10,758 nt of DNA from assembly GCA_007129525.1 (NCBI GenBank), contig SKVI01000091.1, forward strand, positions 1 to 10,758, written 5' to 3'. Of the stretch, positions 5,447 to 10,758 are shown in pieces. Each line of letters opens with the position of its first letter. The first letter of the stretch is position 1. Source of the stretch: Gemmatimonadota bacterium. GTDB taxonomy: Bacteria > Gemmatimonadota > Gemmatimonadetes > Longimicrobiales > Gaopeijiaceae. Below the pieces are notes generated by a model. The model had not been told where the DNA came from and did no database searches. It was given only the letters and a program-made list of their open reading frames with translations. The position numbers were made by a program, and so were the translations under genes.

Positions 5447-7660
5447 TCAGAGGCGGCGGACGGCGGCCACGATGTCGGGAGTCTGGATCAGCACCCGGTC
5501 GGCGGCCGGGCCCAGGGGCACGAAGCTGTCCACGGCCCGGACGGTCCGGATGCGTCCCGTGTAGCCGTCCTCGGCCAGCATGGCCGCCACCGCCTCGGCG
5601 ATTCCCCCGCCGGTATGCCGGCATTCGTCTACCACCACCACGGCCTCCGTGCCCGCGGCGGCCTCCCGGATCGCGTCGAAGGGGAGGGGGTTCAGCCAGC
5701 GGAGGTCCAGCACTCCGGTGCCGATCCCGTGCTCTTCCTCCAGGACTCGTTGGGCCTGGAGGCTCATGCGCAGGCCGTTGGCATAGCTCACCAGGAGCAC
5801 GTTGCCCCCACCGTAGAGCCGCGTCTCACCGGGCAGCAGCGCCTCCCCAGGCGGTGGATAGTCGGTGAGCCAGCCCTCGTCGCCCTCCCGGTGCAGGTCC
5901 TTTTCATGGTAGAGGGCGATGGGCTCCAGAAAGACCACCACCCGACCGCACTCCGCGGCGGTGGCCAGGCAGCCCCGGAGCATCCGGACCGCGTCGTCGC
6001 CTCGGGAGGGCGTGGCCAGGATCAGGCCGGGAATGTCCCGGAGTCCCCCGATGGAGTTGTCGTTGTGGAAGTGGCCCCCAAAGCCCTTCTGGTACGCCAA
6101 CCCCGCCACCCGCACCACCATGGGGTTGGCGAACTGGCCTGAACTGAAGAACTGCAGTGACGCCGCCTCCCCCCGGAGCTGATCCACCGCGTTGTGGATG
6201 TAGGCCAGGTACTGGATCTCGGGTACCGGAAGGAGGCCCGCCAGGGCCGTCCCCTGCGCCACCCCCAGGATGGTGGTCTCGTCCAGGAGGGTGTCCACCA
6301 CCCGGTCGATCCCGAACCGCTTCTGGAGTCCGGCGGTGACGTAGTAGACGCCCCCCTTGCGGCCCACGTCCTCGCCGAACACCAGGATCTCGGGTCGGCG
6401 GAGCATCTCGTCGGTGAGCGCCGCGCTCAGGTGGGCCGCCATGGTCCGCTTGATGGGGTCGGTCATCTCTTCCGGAAGCCGGCGGCCCCACACGGCCCGC
6501 CGCCGCTCCGGGTCCGGTCGGCCGGTGGCCGAGGCCCGCGCCCGCTTTTCGTCCCAGGGGGCCAGAGGTCGGGCGATCTCCTGGGCCGACTGGAGGTGGG
6601 GACGGCTCACCGCTTCCCTCGAAGCGGCCTCCACCCGGGCCTGGATGTCTGCTCGAATGGCCCGGAGCCGTTCCGGGGCCGCGGCGCCGGTCTCCACCAG
6701 GCGCCGGGCGTTCAGGAGGAGGGGATCCCGGGTCTCCACCGCCTCGATCTCTCCTGGGGTCCGGTAGGCGGTCTCGATGTCGCTACCGGCGTGGCCCCAC
6801 AGCCGGACCGTCTCCAGCCGCAGAAACACCGGAAGCCTCCGGGTCCGACACAGCTCCACCGCCTCCTCCACCACGTCCCAGACCTCGTCCACCGAGCCTT
6901 CGGCATCGAAGTAGCGAAGGTACCGCATTCCCCCGAAGCTCTCCCTGATCCAGCGGGCCGGGGTCTCCACCGAGATCCCGATCCCGTTGTCTTCGCACAC
7001 GAACAGAATGGGCATGGGATTGCCCTGCCTCGAGGCGTAGCGGGCGGAGTTGATCCCGGTGAGGGCCGTAGCGTGGTTGGCCGAGGCGTCGCCGAAGGAG
7101 CAGACGGCGATGGCGTCGTCCGAAAGGCCCAGCGCGTGGTCCAGCCTCCGGGCCCGCCCCAGGGCGAAAGCCATCCCCACCGCCTTCGGAAGGTGCGAAG
7201 CGATGGTGCTGGTCTGGGGCGGAACCCAGAGGCGCCGGCTCCCCCAGACCTTGTGTCGCCCCTGGCTGATGGGATCGTCCCTGCGGGCGCAGAGCGAGAG
7301 GAGGGTGTCCAGGACCGGGTCCACTTCGGGATCGTGCCGGGAGCGGGCCATCATGAACCCGCCCGACCGGTAGTGCAGAAAGCAGGGGTCGCCGAGGCGG
7401 AGCTGGGCCCCCAGCACCGCGTTCTGCTCGTGCCCCGCGCTGGAGATGGTGTAGAAGCTCTCTCCCCGGGCCTTCAGGCGCCGAGCCTCCACGTCCAGGG
7501 CCCGGCTCGTGGCCTGGTCCTCCCACAGCTGGACGGCTCGTGCCGCAGTGAGGCCGCTTCCGGGCCTCAGCGGATCGTCGTCGGCCAGGAGGTGGGATGG
7601 GGTCGAGACCTGGTCCAGGTACTGGTCCATCCTCTCTTCGACGACGGAAACGCGGTCCAT
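5447..7660 (-). CDS. Fused alpha+beta E1 subunit of a 2-oxoacid dehydrogenase (thiamine-diphosphate dependent)
   Basis: This 737-residue protein joins the two E1 chains that are usually separate. E1 decarboxylates a 2-oxoacid (pyruvate or a branched-chain type) on thiamine diphosphate and passes the acyl group to the lipoyl arm of E2. The alpha part (about 40-350) has the cofactor motif Gly190-Asp-Ala-Ser, the partner segment Glu-Asp-Asn-Gly-Ile-Gly-Ile-Ser (223-230), and Gly-His-Ala-Gly-Ser-Asp (289-294) followed by Tyr-Arg. A charged linker covers about 351-400. The beta part (about 400-737) has Phe-Gly-Glu-Asp-Val-Gly, Asp-Thr-x-x-x-Glu461 (matching by position the glutamate that activates the cofactor), and a C-terminal transketolase-type domain with Leu-Asp-Leu-Arg-Trp-Leu-Asn-Pro-Leu. 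The frame stays open to 8044, but those extra 128 codons are low-complexity and overlap hemL, so I chose the ATG at 7660; the ATG at 7630 is possible. Neither has a good Shine-Dalgarno. No E2 or E3 gene is adjacent. Confidence 0.9.
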   Translation of the reverse strand: MDRVSVVEERMDQYLDQVSTPSHLLADDDPLRPGSGLTAARAVQLWEDQATSRALDVEARRLKARGESFYTISSAGHEQNAVLGAQLRLGDPCFLHYRSGGFMMARSRHDPEVDPVLDTLLSLCARRDDPISQGRHKVWGSRRLWVPPQTSTIASHLPKAVGMAFALGRARRLDHALGLSDDAIAVCSFGDASANHATALTGINSARYASRQGNPMPILFVCEDNGIGISVETPARWIRESFGGMRYLRYFDAEGSVDEVWDVVEEAVELCRTRRLPVFLRLETVRLWGHAGSDIETAYRTPGEIEAVETRDPLLLNARRLVETGAAAPERLRAIRADIQARVEAASREAVSRPHLQSAQEIARPLAPWDEKRARASATGRPDPERRRAVWGRRLPEEMTDPIKRTMAAHLSAALTDEMLRRPEILVFGEDVGRKGGVYYVTAGLQKRFGIDRVVDTLLDETTILGVAQGTALAGLLPVPEIQYLAYIHNAVDQLRGEAASLQFFSSGQFANPMVVRVAGLAYQKGFGGHFHNDNSIGGLRDIPGLILATPSRGDDAVRMLRGCLATAAECGRVVVFLEPIALYHEKDLHREGDEGWLTDYPPPGEALLPGETRLYGGGNVLLVSYANGLRMSLQAQRVLEEEHGIGTGVLDLRWLNPLPFDAIREAAAGTEAVVVVDECRHTGGGIAEAVAAMLAEDGYTGRIRTVRAVDSFVPLGPAADRVLIQTPDIVAAVRRL

Positions 7661-7859
7661 GGCCAAGGGCGTGTATGCTCCAGGTGGGGAACGAGTGTTG
7701 GCTGAGATTGCGTGGGAAGCTACGGTGGGCCGGGGCGAGTGTCGAGGCAGCCCCCTGCCTTCGCCGCCTCCGGGGGTGGAATTCCGGTGCCGGAAGGGAT
7801 ACGATCGTTCGTGTCCGCCTCCCCTTCCTCCCGGCACCCGAGCCCGACTCCGGTCCCCC
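7661..7859. promoter_or_regulatory. Divergent promoter region between the E1 gene and hemL
   Basis: These 199 bases hold no convincing gene and must contain the starts of both divergent transcripts. Toward hemL, TTGGCT (7698-7703) lies 17 bases before TACGGT (7721-7726), and TGGAAT (7777-7782) lies 17 bases before TACGAT (7800-7805); each is a partial sigma-70 match. TACGAT overlaps the palindrome ACGATCGT (7801-7808). I see no good promoter box toward the E1 gene and no known operator. Neither gene has a clear Shine-Dalgarno, so either might be read from a leaderless or weak-leader mRNA. Confidence 0.35.
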
Positions 7860-9200
7860 ATGCCCGACACTCCCTCCGACACACCGCCCCCTGTCCATCC
7901 GTCCGCCCCCTCCGCCGCCGAGCTCAGAAAGCGGGCCCGCGCAGTCATTCCCGGAGGCGTCAACTCGCCGGTTCGATCCTTCAAGTCGGTGGGCGGACAA
8001 CCCTTCTTCGTGGAACGTGGCGAAGGCGCGTGGCTGGTAGACACCGAGGGGCATCGGTACGTGGACTACATCATGTCATGGGGTCCCCTCCTTCTGGGAC
8101 ATGCCCACCCCGTTATCGTTGAGGCCCTGCAGGAGCAGCTCACCAGGGGCACCAGCTTCGGCGCCCCCACCGGAGCCGAGGTGGAGATGGCCGAGCGGCT
8201 TGTGCGAATGGTGCCGGGGGTGGAAATGGTGCGACTGGTGAATTCCGGAACGGAAGCCACCATGAGCGCCCTTCGGGTGGCCCGGGGCCACACCGGCCGC
8301 AACCGGTTCCTCAAGTTCACCGGCTGCTATCACGGTCATGCCGATCCGTTCCTGGTGGCGGCGGGGTCCGGCGTGGCGACGCTGGGACTCCCCAACTCCC
8401 CCGGCGTGCCGGAGGCGGCGGTCCGGGACACCGCGCTGCTTCCCTTCAACGACCTGGACGCGGTGCGGGACCTCTTCCGGGAAGCCGGCGACGAGTTCGC
8501 CGCGGTGATCCTGGAGCCGGTCATGGGCAACGCCGGGTTGATTCCGCCGGCGCCGGGCTTTCTCGAGGGGCTCAGGGAGATCACCCGGGACCACGGGGCG
8601 CTCCTCATCTTCGACGAGGTCATGACCGGATTCCGGTTGGCCCGGGGGGGAGCTCAGGAGCGGTTCGGGGTTCTGCCGGATCTCACCACCCTGGGCAAGG
8701 TCATCGGGGCCGGGCTGCCGGTGGGAGCCTTCGGGGGGCGCCGCGACATCATGGAGCAGGTGGCGCCGGTGGGGCCCGTGTACCAGGCCGGGACCCTTTC
8801 CGGGAATCCGCTGGCCACGGCAGCAGGCAACGCCCAGCTCCGGTGGCTGGAGGAAAACGACCCGTATCCGGAGCTGGAGGCCTACGGACAGCGCCTGGTG
8901 GATGGCCTGCTGGAGGCCTTCTCCGCCGCCGGCGTTCCGGCTTCGGGGCGCGCTCTGGGGTCCATGTGGGGGATCTTCCTCCATCCGGGGCCGGTACGGT
9001 CCTTCGAGGAGGCGGCCCAGGCCGACACCGAGCGCTTCGGCCGCTTCCACCGGGAGATGCTGCGCCGTGGAGTCTTTCTGGCGCCATCTCCCTTCGAGGC
9101 CGGGTTTCTTTCGGTCATGCACGGCGAAGAGGAGCTGGAACTCACCCTGAAGGCCGCCGGCGAGGCGGCGGAGGTGGTTGGACATGGCGGGGATCTCTGA
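7860..9200 (+). CDS. hemL: HemL, glutamate-1-semialdehyde 2,1-aminomutase
   Basis: HemL converts glutamate-1-semialdehyde to 5-aminolevulinate with pyridoxal phosphate, the last step of the C5 route to haem and other tetrapyrroles, in the cytoplasm. The 446-residue product (E. coli HemL is 426) has the class III aminotransferase fold. It shows the N-terminal Pro-Gly-Gly-Val-Asn-Ser-Pro-Val-Arg motif (31-39), Asn-Ser-Gly-Thr-Glu-Ala for the cofactor phosphate (128-133), Tyr-His-Gly-His (157-160), Phe-Asp-Glu-Val with Asp252, and the Schiff-base lysine Lys280 in Leu-Gly-Lys-Val-Ile-Gly-Gly-like context. It also has Ala-Gly-Thr-Leu-Ser-Gly-Asn-Pro (310-317) and the C-terminal Leu-Ala-Pro-Ser-x-Phe-Glu-Ala-Gly-Phe (407-416) typical of HemL. 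The frame is open from 7509, but homology begins near residue 20 of the product started at the ATG at 7860, which follows no clear Shine-Dalgarno. Its end carries the ribosome-binding site and start of the next gene. No other haem gene is in view. Confidence 0.95.
   Translation: MPDTPSDTPPPVHPSAPSAAELRKRARAVIPGGVNSPVRSFKSVGGQPFFVERGEGAWLVDTEGHRYVDYIMSWGPLLLGHAHPVIVEALQEQLTRGTSFGAPTGAEVEMAERLVRMVPGVEMVRLVNSGTEATMSALRVARGHTGRNRFLKFTGCYHGHADPFLVAAGSGVATLGLPNSPGVPEAAVRDTALLPFNDLDAVRDLFREAGDEFAAVILEPVMGNAGLIPPAPGFLEGLREITRDHGALLIFDEVMTGFRLARGGAQERFGVLPDLTTLGKVIGAGLPVGAFGGRRDIMEQVAPVGPVYQAGTLSGNPLATAAGNAQLRWLEENDPYPELEAYGQRLVDGLLEAFSAAGVPASGRALGSMWGIFLHPGPVRSFEEAAQADTERFGRFHREMLRRGVFLAPSPFEAGFLSVMHGEEELELTLKAAGEAAEVVGHGGDL
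9170..9177 (+). promoter_or_regulatory. Shine-Dalgarno of the gene after hemL
   Basis: GGAGGTGG lies six bases before the ATG at 9184, inside the last codons of hemL. It is the strongest ribosome-binding site in the window. It picks the ATG at 9184 over the in-frame TTG at 9178, which falls directly against the site. Confidence 0.75.
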
Positions 9201-9957
9201 TTGGTGGCGCAGGCGTCGCGGCGAGCTGGCAGACAGTGACGGGAGCCCCCTGGGAGGGTGGGGGCTGGGGATCGCCACCCTGGTGGGGGGCGCCGTCATC
9301 CTTCTGGGCGTCCTCTTCGCCCTTCTCATCATGCTGGCGCCACGACCGGCGGCGGCCCAGGAGCTGGCCGACTTCGACTACGAGAACCTCTCGTTTCGGG
9401 GTGTGGCCGTCGACGTGGGGTACATCGTCCCGTCGCGAGTCGAGCCCACCGGGTCCTTCGGCGCCCGGGCCGACCTGGGTTTCCTGGGGCCCGGAGTCCG
9501 GATCACCGCCGGGTTCAACCGATGGTCCTCGCGCCTGAAGGCCCGAGAGGTCCGGTTGCTGGAGCAACAGGTGGAGGAGCTGATCCTGGAGCAGACGGGC
9601 GATTCGGTTTCCGTGGACCTCGATGAGATCACCTGGTCCGACGTGGCCTTCAACGCCGACGCCCACGTGGTCTGGAGCATTCCCCTTGGGCTGCTGACGT
9701 ACGCCGGGGCGGGGGGCACGGCCCACGTGCTCCGGGGAGGTGGCCGGGCCATCGAGGACACCTTCGTGGAGGACCTCCTGGATTCGGTGCGGGCCGGGGT
9801 GAATCTCCACGGAGGGCTGGAGCTTCCCATGGGCGAGCGGGCCCGGTTCCTGAGCGAGGTCCGCTACGAACTCATGGAGAACCTGGCCTACTTCCAGTTC
9901 AAGGTGGGCGGCCAGTACATGTTCGGGGGGACGCCGCCGGGCGAAGGGGCCCGGTGA
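9184..9957 (+). CDS. Probable outer-membrane or periplasmic beta-rich protein, unknown function
   Basis: I do not recognise this 257-residue protein at family level. It starts with a hydrophilic stretch of about 27 residues with Trp-Trp followed by four or more arginines, then a hydrophobic segment (about 28-52) ending in Ala-Pro-Arg-Pro-Ala-Ala-Ala-Gln-Glu, a plausible signal peptidase I site after Ala58 or Gln59. After that come alternating amphipathic strands with glycine and aromatic residues, such as Val-Asp-Val-Gly-Tyr, Gly-Ala-Arg-Ala-Asp-Leu-Gly-Phe and Val-Arg-Ile-Thr-Ala-Gly-Phe. A short helical stretch (about 118-137) may be a loop. The last strand, near Phe-Gln-Phe-Lys-Val-Gly-Gly-Gln-Tyr-Met-Phe (237-247), is like the closing strand of small OmpA/OmpW-type barrels, with a ten-residue tail after it. 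It overlaps hemL by 17 bases and is followed by lnt after 46 bases, suggesting one transcript. The barrel reading is inference; a membrane-anchored periplasmic protein is the alternative. Confidence 0.75.
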   Translation: MAGISDWWRRRRGELADSDGSPLGGWGLGIATLVGGAVILLGVLFALLIMLAPRPAAAQELADFDYENLSFRGVAVDVGYIVPSRVEPTGSFGARADLGFLGPGVRITAGFNRWSSRLKAREVRLLEQQVEELILEQTGDSVSVDLDEITWSDVAFNADAHVVWSIPLGLLTYAGAGGTAHVLRGGGRAIEDTFVEDLLDSVRAGVNLHGGLELPMGERARFLSEVRYELMENLAYFQFKVGGQYMFGGTPPGEGAR

Positions 9958-10003
9958 AGCCGACGCCGGCCCCCTGCCCGGACCCGGGACGCGGGATACG
10001 GTG

Positions 10004-10758
10004 ATGGGGCCGGTCCTCTCGGCTCTCCTCCTCACCCTCAGCCTTCCACCCTACCCTCTCCCTCTGCTGGCCCCGGTGGCGCTGGCGCCGGTGGCCTTCC
10101 ACCTGGAGCGCCTTCCCGACACCTCTGCCGGCACCCGCGGCGCCGCCCTGGCCGGGATGGTGGTGGGGGGTCTCCACGCGGTTCTCCTCCTCCATTGGCT
10201 TCCGGGCGCGGCGGGTCCCCTCCTGGGCCCCGTCAGGGGAGTGGCCGGAGCTCTGGCCGTATGGGGACTGAACGCCGCCCTGGTGGGAGTGGCCCTGGTC
10301 CTGGTGCACCGAGGGATGGTCCGGAGGCGTCTCGCCCTCCCCCTGGGGCTGGCGGCGGCGTGGACAGCGCTGGGCTGGGGTCCCGCGACCCTTCCCGTGG
10401 TGGGTTTCCCCTGGCTGGGGCCCGAGGCGGCGTTGGTGGGCCGCCCCGAACTCCTGGGTGCGGCCGACCTGGTGGGGGGGGCCGGCGTCGCCGGCCTCCT
10501 GGCCCTGTCGGGCGGGGTGCTGGGGCAGTGGCTGGCTCGCCGCCGGGGCTCGAGCAGAGCGGGAGACGGCACCCTGGGATGGCTGGTCCTGGCGGGAGTC
10601 CTCCTGGGGACGTCGGCGATCTACGGTCACTACCGGGCCGGTCAACTCTCCCCGGCCGAAGGTGAGGGAATCCGGGTCGCGGCCCTCTCCCTGGATGCCG
10701 ATCCGCGCCTCCTGGTGGACCGGGATGCCCGGGAGCGACGACTCACCGCCGGACTGCA
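10004..10758 (+). CDS. lnt: Apolipoprotein N-acyltransferase Lnt, 5' part only
   Basis: Lnt adds the third acyl chain to the N-terminal cysteine of lipoproteins in the inner membrane, the last step before Lol sorting. The window holds the first 251 codons with no stop. The segment is very hydrophobic, with about seven likely helices: near 3-16, 20-33, 48-66, 78-101, 110-126, 152-174 and 191-208. Lnt-like marks are the Leu-Ser-Leu-Pro-Pro start, Leu-His-x-x-Leu-Leu-Leu-His-Trp-Leu (57-66) and Gly-Phe-Pro-Trp-Leu (134-138), with a nitrilase-type domain beginning near 222 (Gly-Ile-Arg-Val-Ala-Ala-Leu). The acidic residue usually found before Gly-Phe-Pro-Trp is absent and the nitrilase entry is atypical. 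The catalytic Glu-Lys-Cys triad lies beyond the edge and cannot be checked. GTG at 10001 is an alternative start; neither has a strong Shine-Dalgarno. Confidence 0.85.
   Translation, partial: MGPVLSALLLTLSLPPYPLPLLAPVALAPVAFHLERLPDTSAGTRGAALAGMVVGGLHAVLLLHWLPGAAGPLLGPVRGVAGALAVWGLNAALVGVALVLVHRGMVRRRLALPLGLAAAWTALGWGPATLPVVGFPWLGPEAALVGRPELLGAADLVGGAGVAGLLALSGGVLGQWLARRRGSSRAGDGTLGWLVLAGVLLGTSAIYGHYRAGQLSPAEGEGIRVAALSLDADPRLLVDRDARERRLTAGL

Noticed and set aside
6194..7705. Long open frame on the + strand opposite the E1 gene (503 codons)
   Set aside because: It is antisense to intact E1 catalytic motifs and encodes no recognisable domain. Long antisense frames are common at this base composition.
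7509..7859. Upstream extension of the hemL frame on the + strand
   Set aside because: It runs antisense to the start of the E1 gene and has no resemblance to HemL; conserved sequence begins only after the ATG at 7860.
7661..8044. Upstream extension of the E1 frame on the - strand, 128 further codons
   Set aside because: It covers the hemL promoter region and the first 60 codons of hemL, is low-complexity and rich in Gly, Pro, Arg and Ser, and shows no domain. It is the open shadow frame of GC-rich DNA.
9178..9183. TTG at 9178 as start of the gene after hemL
   Set aside because: It abuts the Shine-Dalgarno with no spacer, while the ATG at 9184 has ideal spacing.

Overview
The window is GC-rich bacterial chromosomal DNA, roughly two thirds G+C or more by eye, with dense, mostly housekeeping genes. 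The cell is Gram-negative (diderm): the window holds a LolA-type lipoprotein carrier, an apolipoprotein N-acyltransferase (Lnt), a MacA-type periplasmic adaptor and a probable outer-membrane protein. The style of the proteins (very high GC, signal peptides ending in Ala-Ala-Gln, a single-chain alpha-beta E1 dehydrogenase) resembles Gemmatimonadota or a related phylum. That is inference from style; no marker gene here settles it.

Layout. (1) Bases 1-1859, + strand: the 3' end of a lolA-like gene, then rimO, which starts inside the lolA stop codon (ATGA) behind a perfect Shine-Dalgarno. A GC-rich hairpin with a T tract at 1885-1935 ends this unit. (2) Bases 1936-5410, + strand: a leader of about 200 bases, then a MacA-like adaptor, a LolD/MacB-type ABC ATPase and a MacB-type permease, the last two overlapping by ATGA. 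This is a tripartite-type exporter with MacB split into two chains and no TolC-like channel in view. (3) Bases 5447-7660, - strand: one long gene for a fused alpha+beta E1 subunit of a thiamine-diphosphate 2-oxoacid dehydrogenase, convergent with the exporter. Its E2 and E3 partners are not in view. (4) A divergent promoter region of about 200 bases (7661-7859). (5) Bases 7860-10758, + strand: hemL, a probable outer-membrane protein of unknown function whose ribosome-binding site and start lie inside the end of hemL, and the first 251 codons of lnt, cut by the window edge.

How it fits together: most of the content concerns the envelope. LolA and Lnt are two steps of lipoprotein maturation and transport, the MacAB-like unit exports something across the envelope, and the small beta-rich protein is probably outer-membrane. 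RimO (ribosome modification), HemL (tetrapyrrole synthesis) and the E1 enzyme (2-oxoacid oxidation) are metabolic or housekeeping neighbours.

I found no tRNA, rRNA, CRISPR array, insertion sequence, integrase, toxin-antitoxin pair or recognisable defence system. The window looks ordinary rather than accessory. The points most worth a second look are the unusual N-terminus of the protein after hemL, the leader of the exporter operon with a tiny ORF coupled to macA, the fused orphan E1, and the divergent Lnt.
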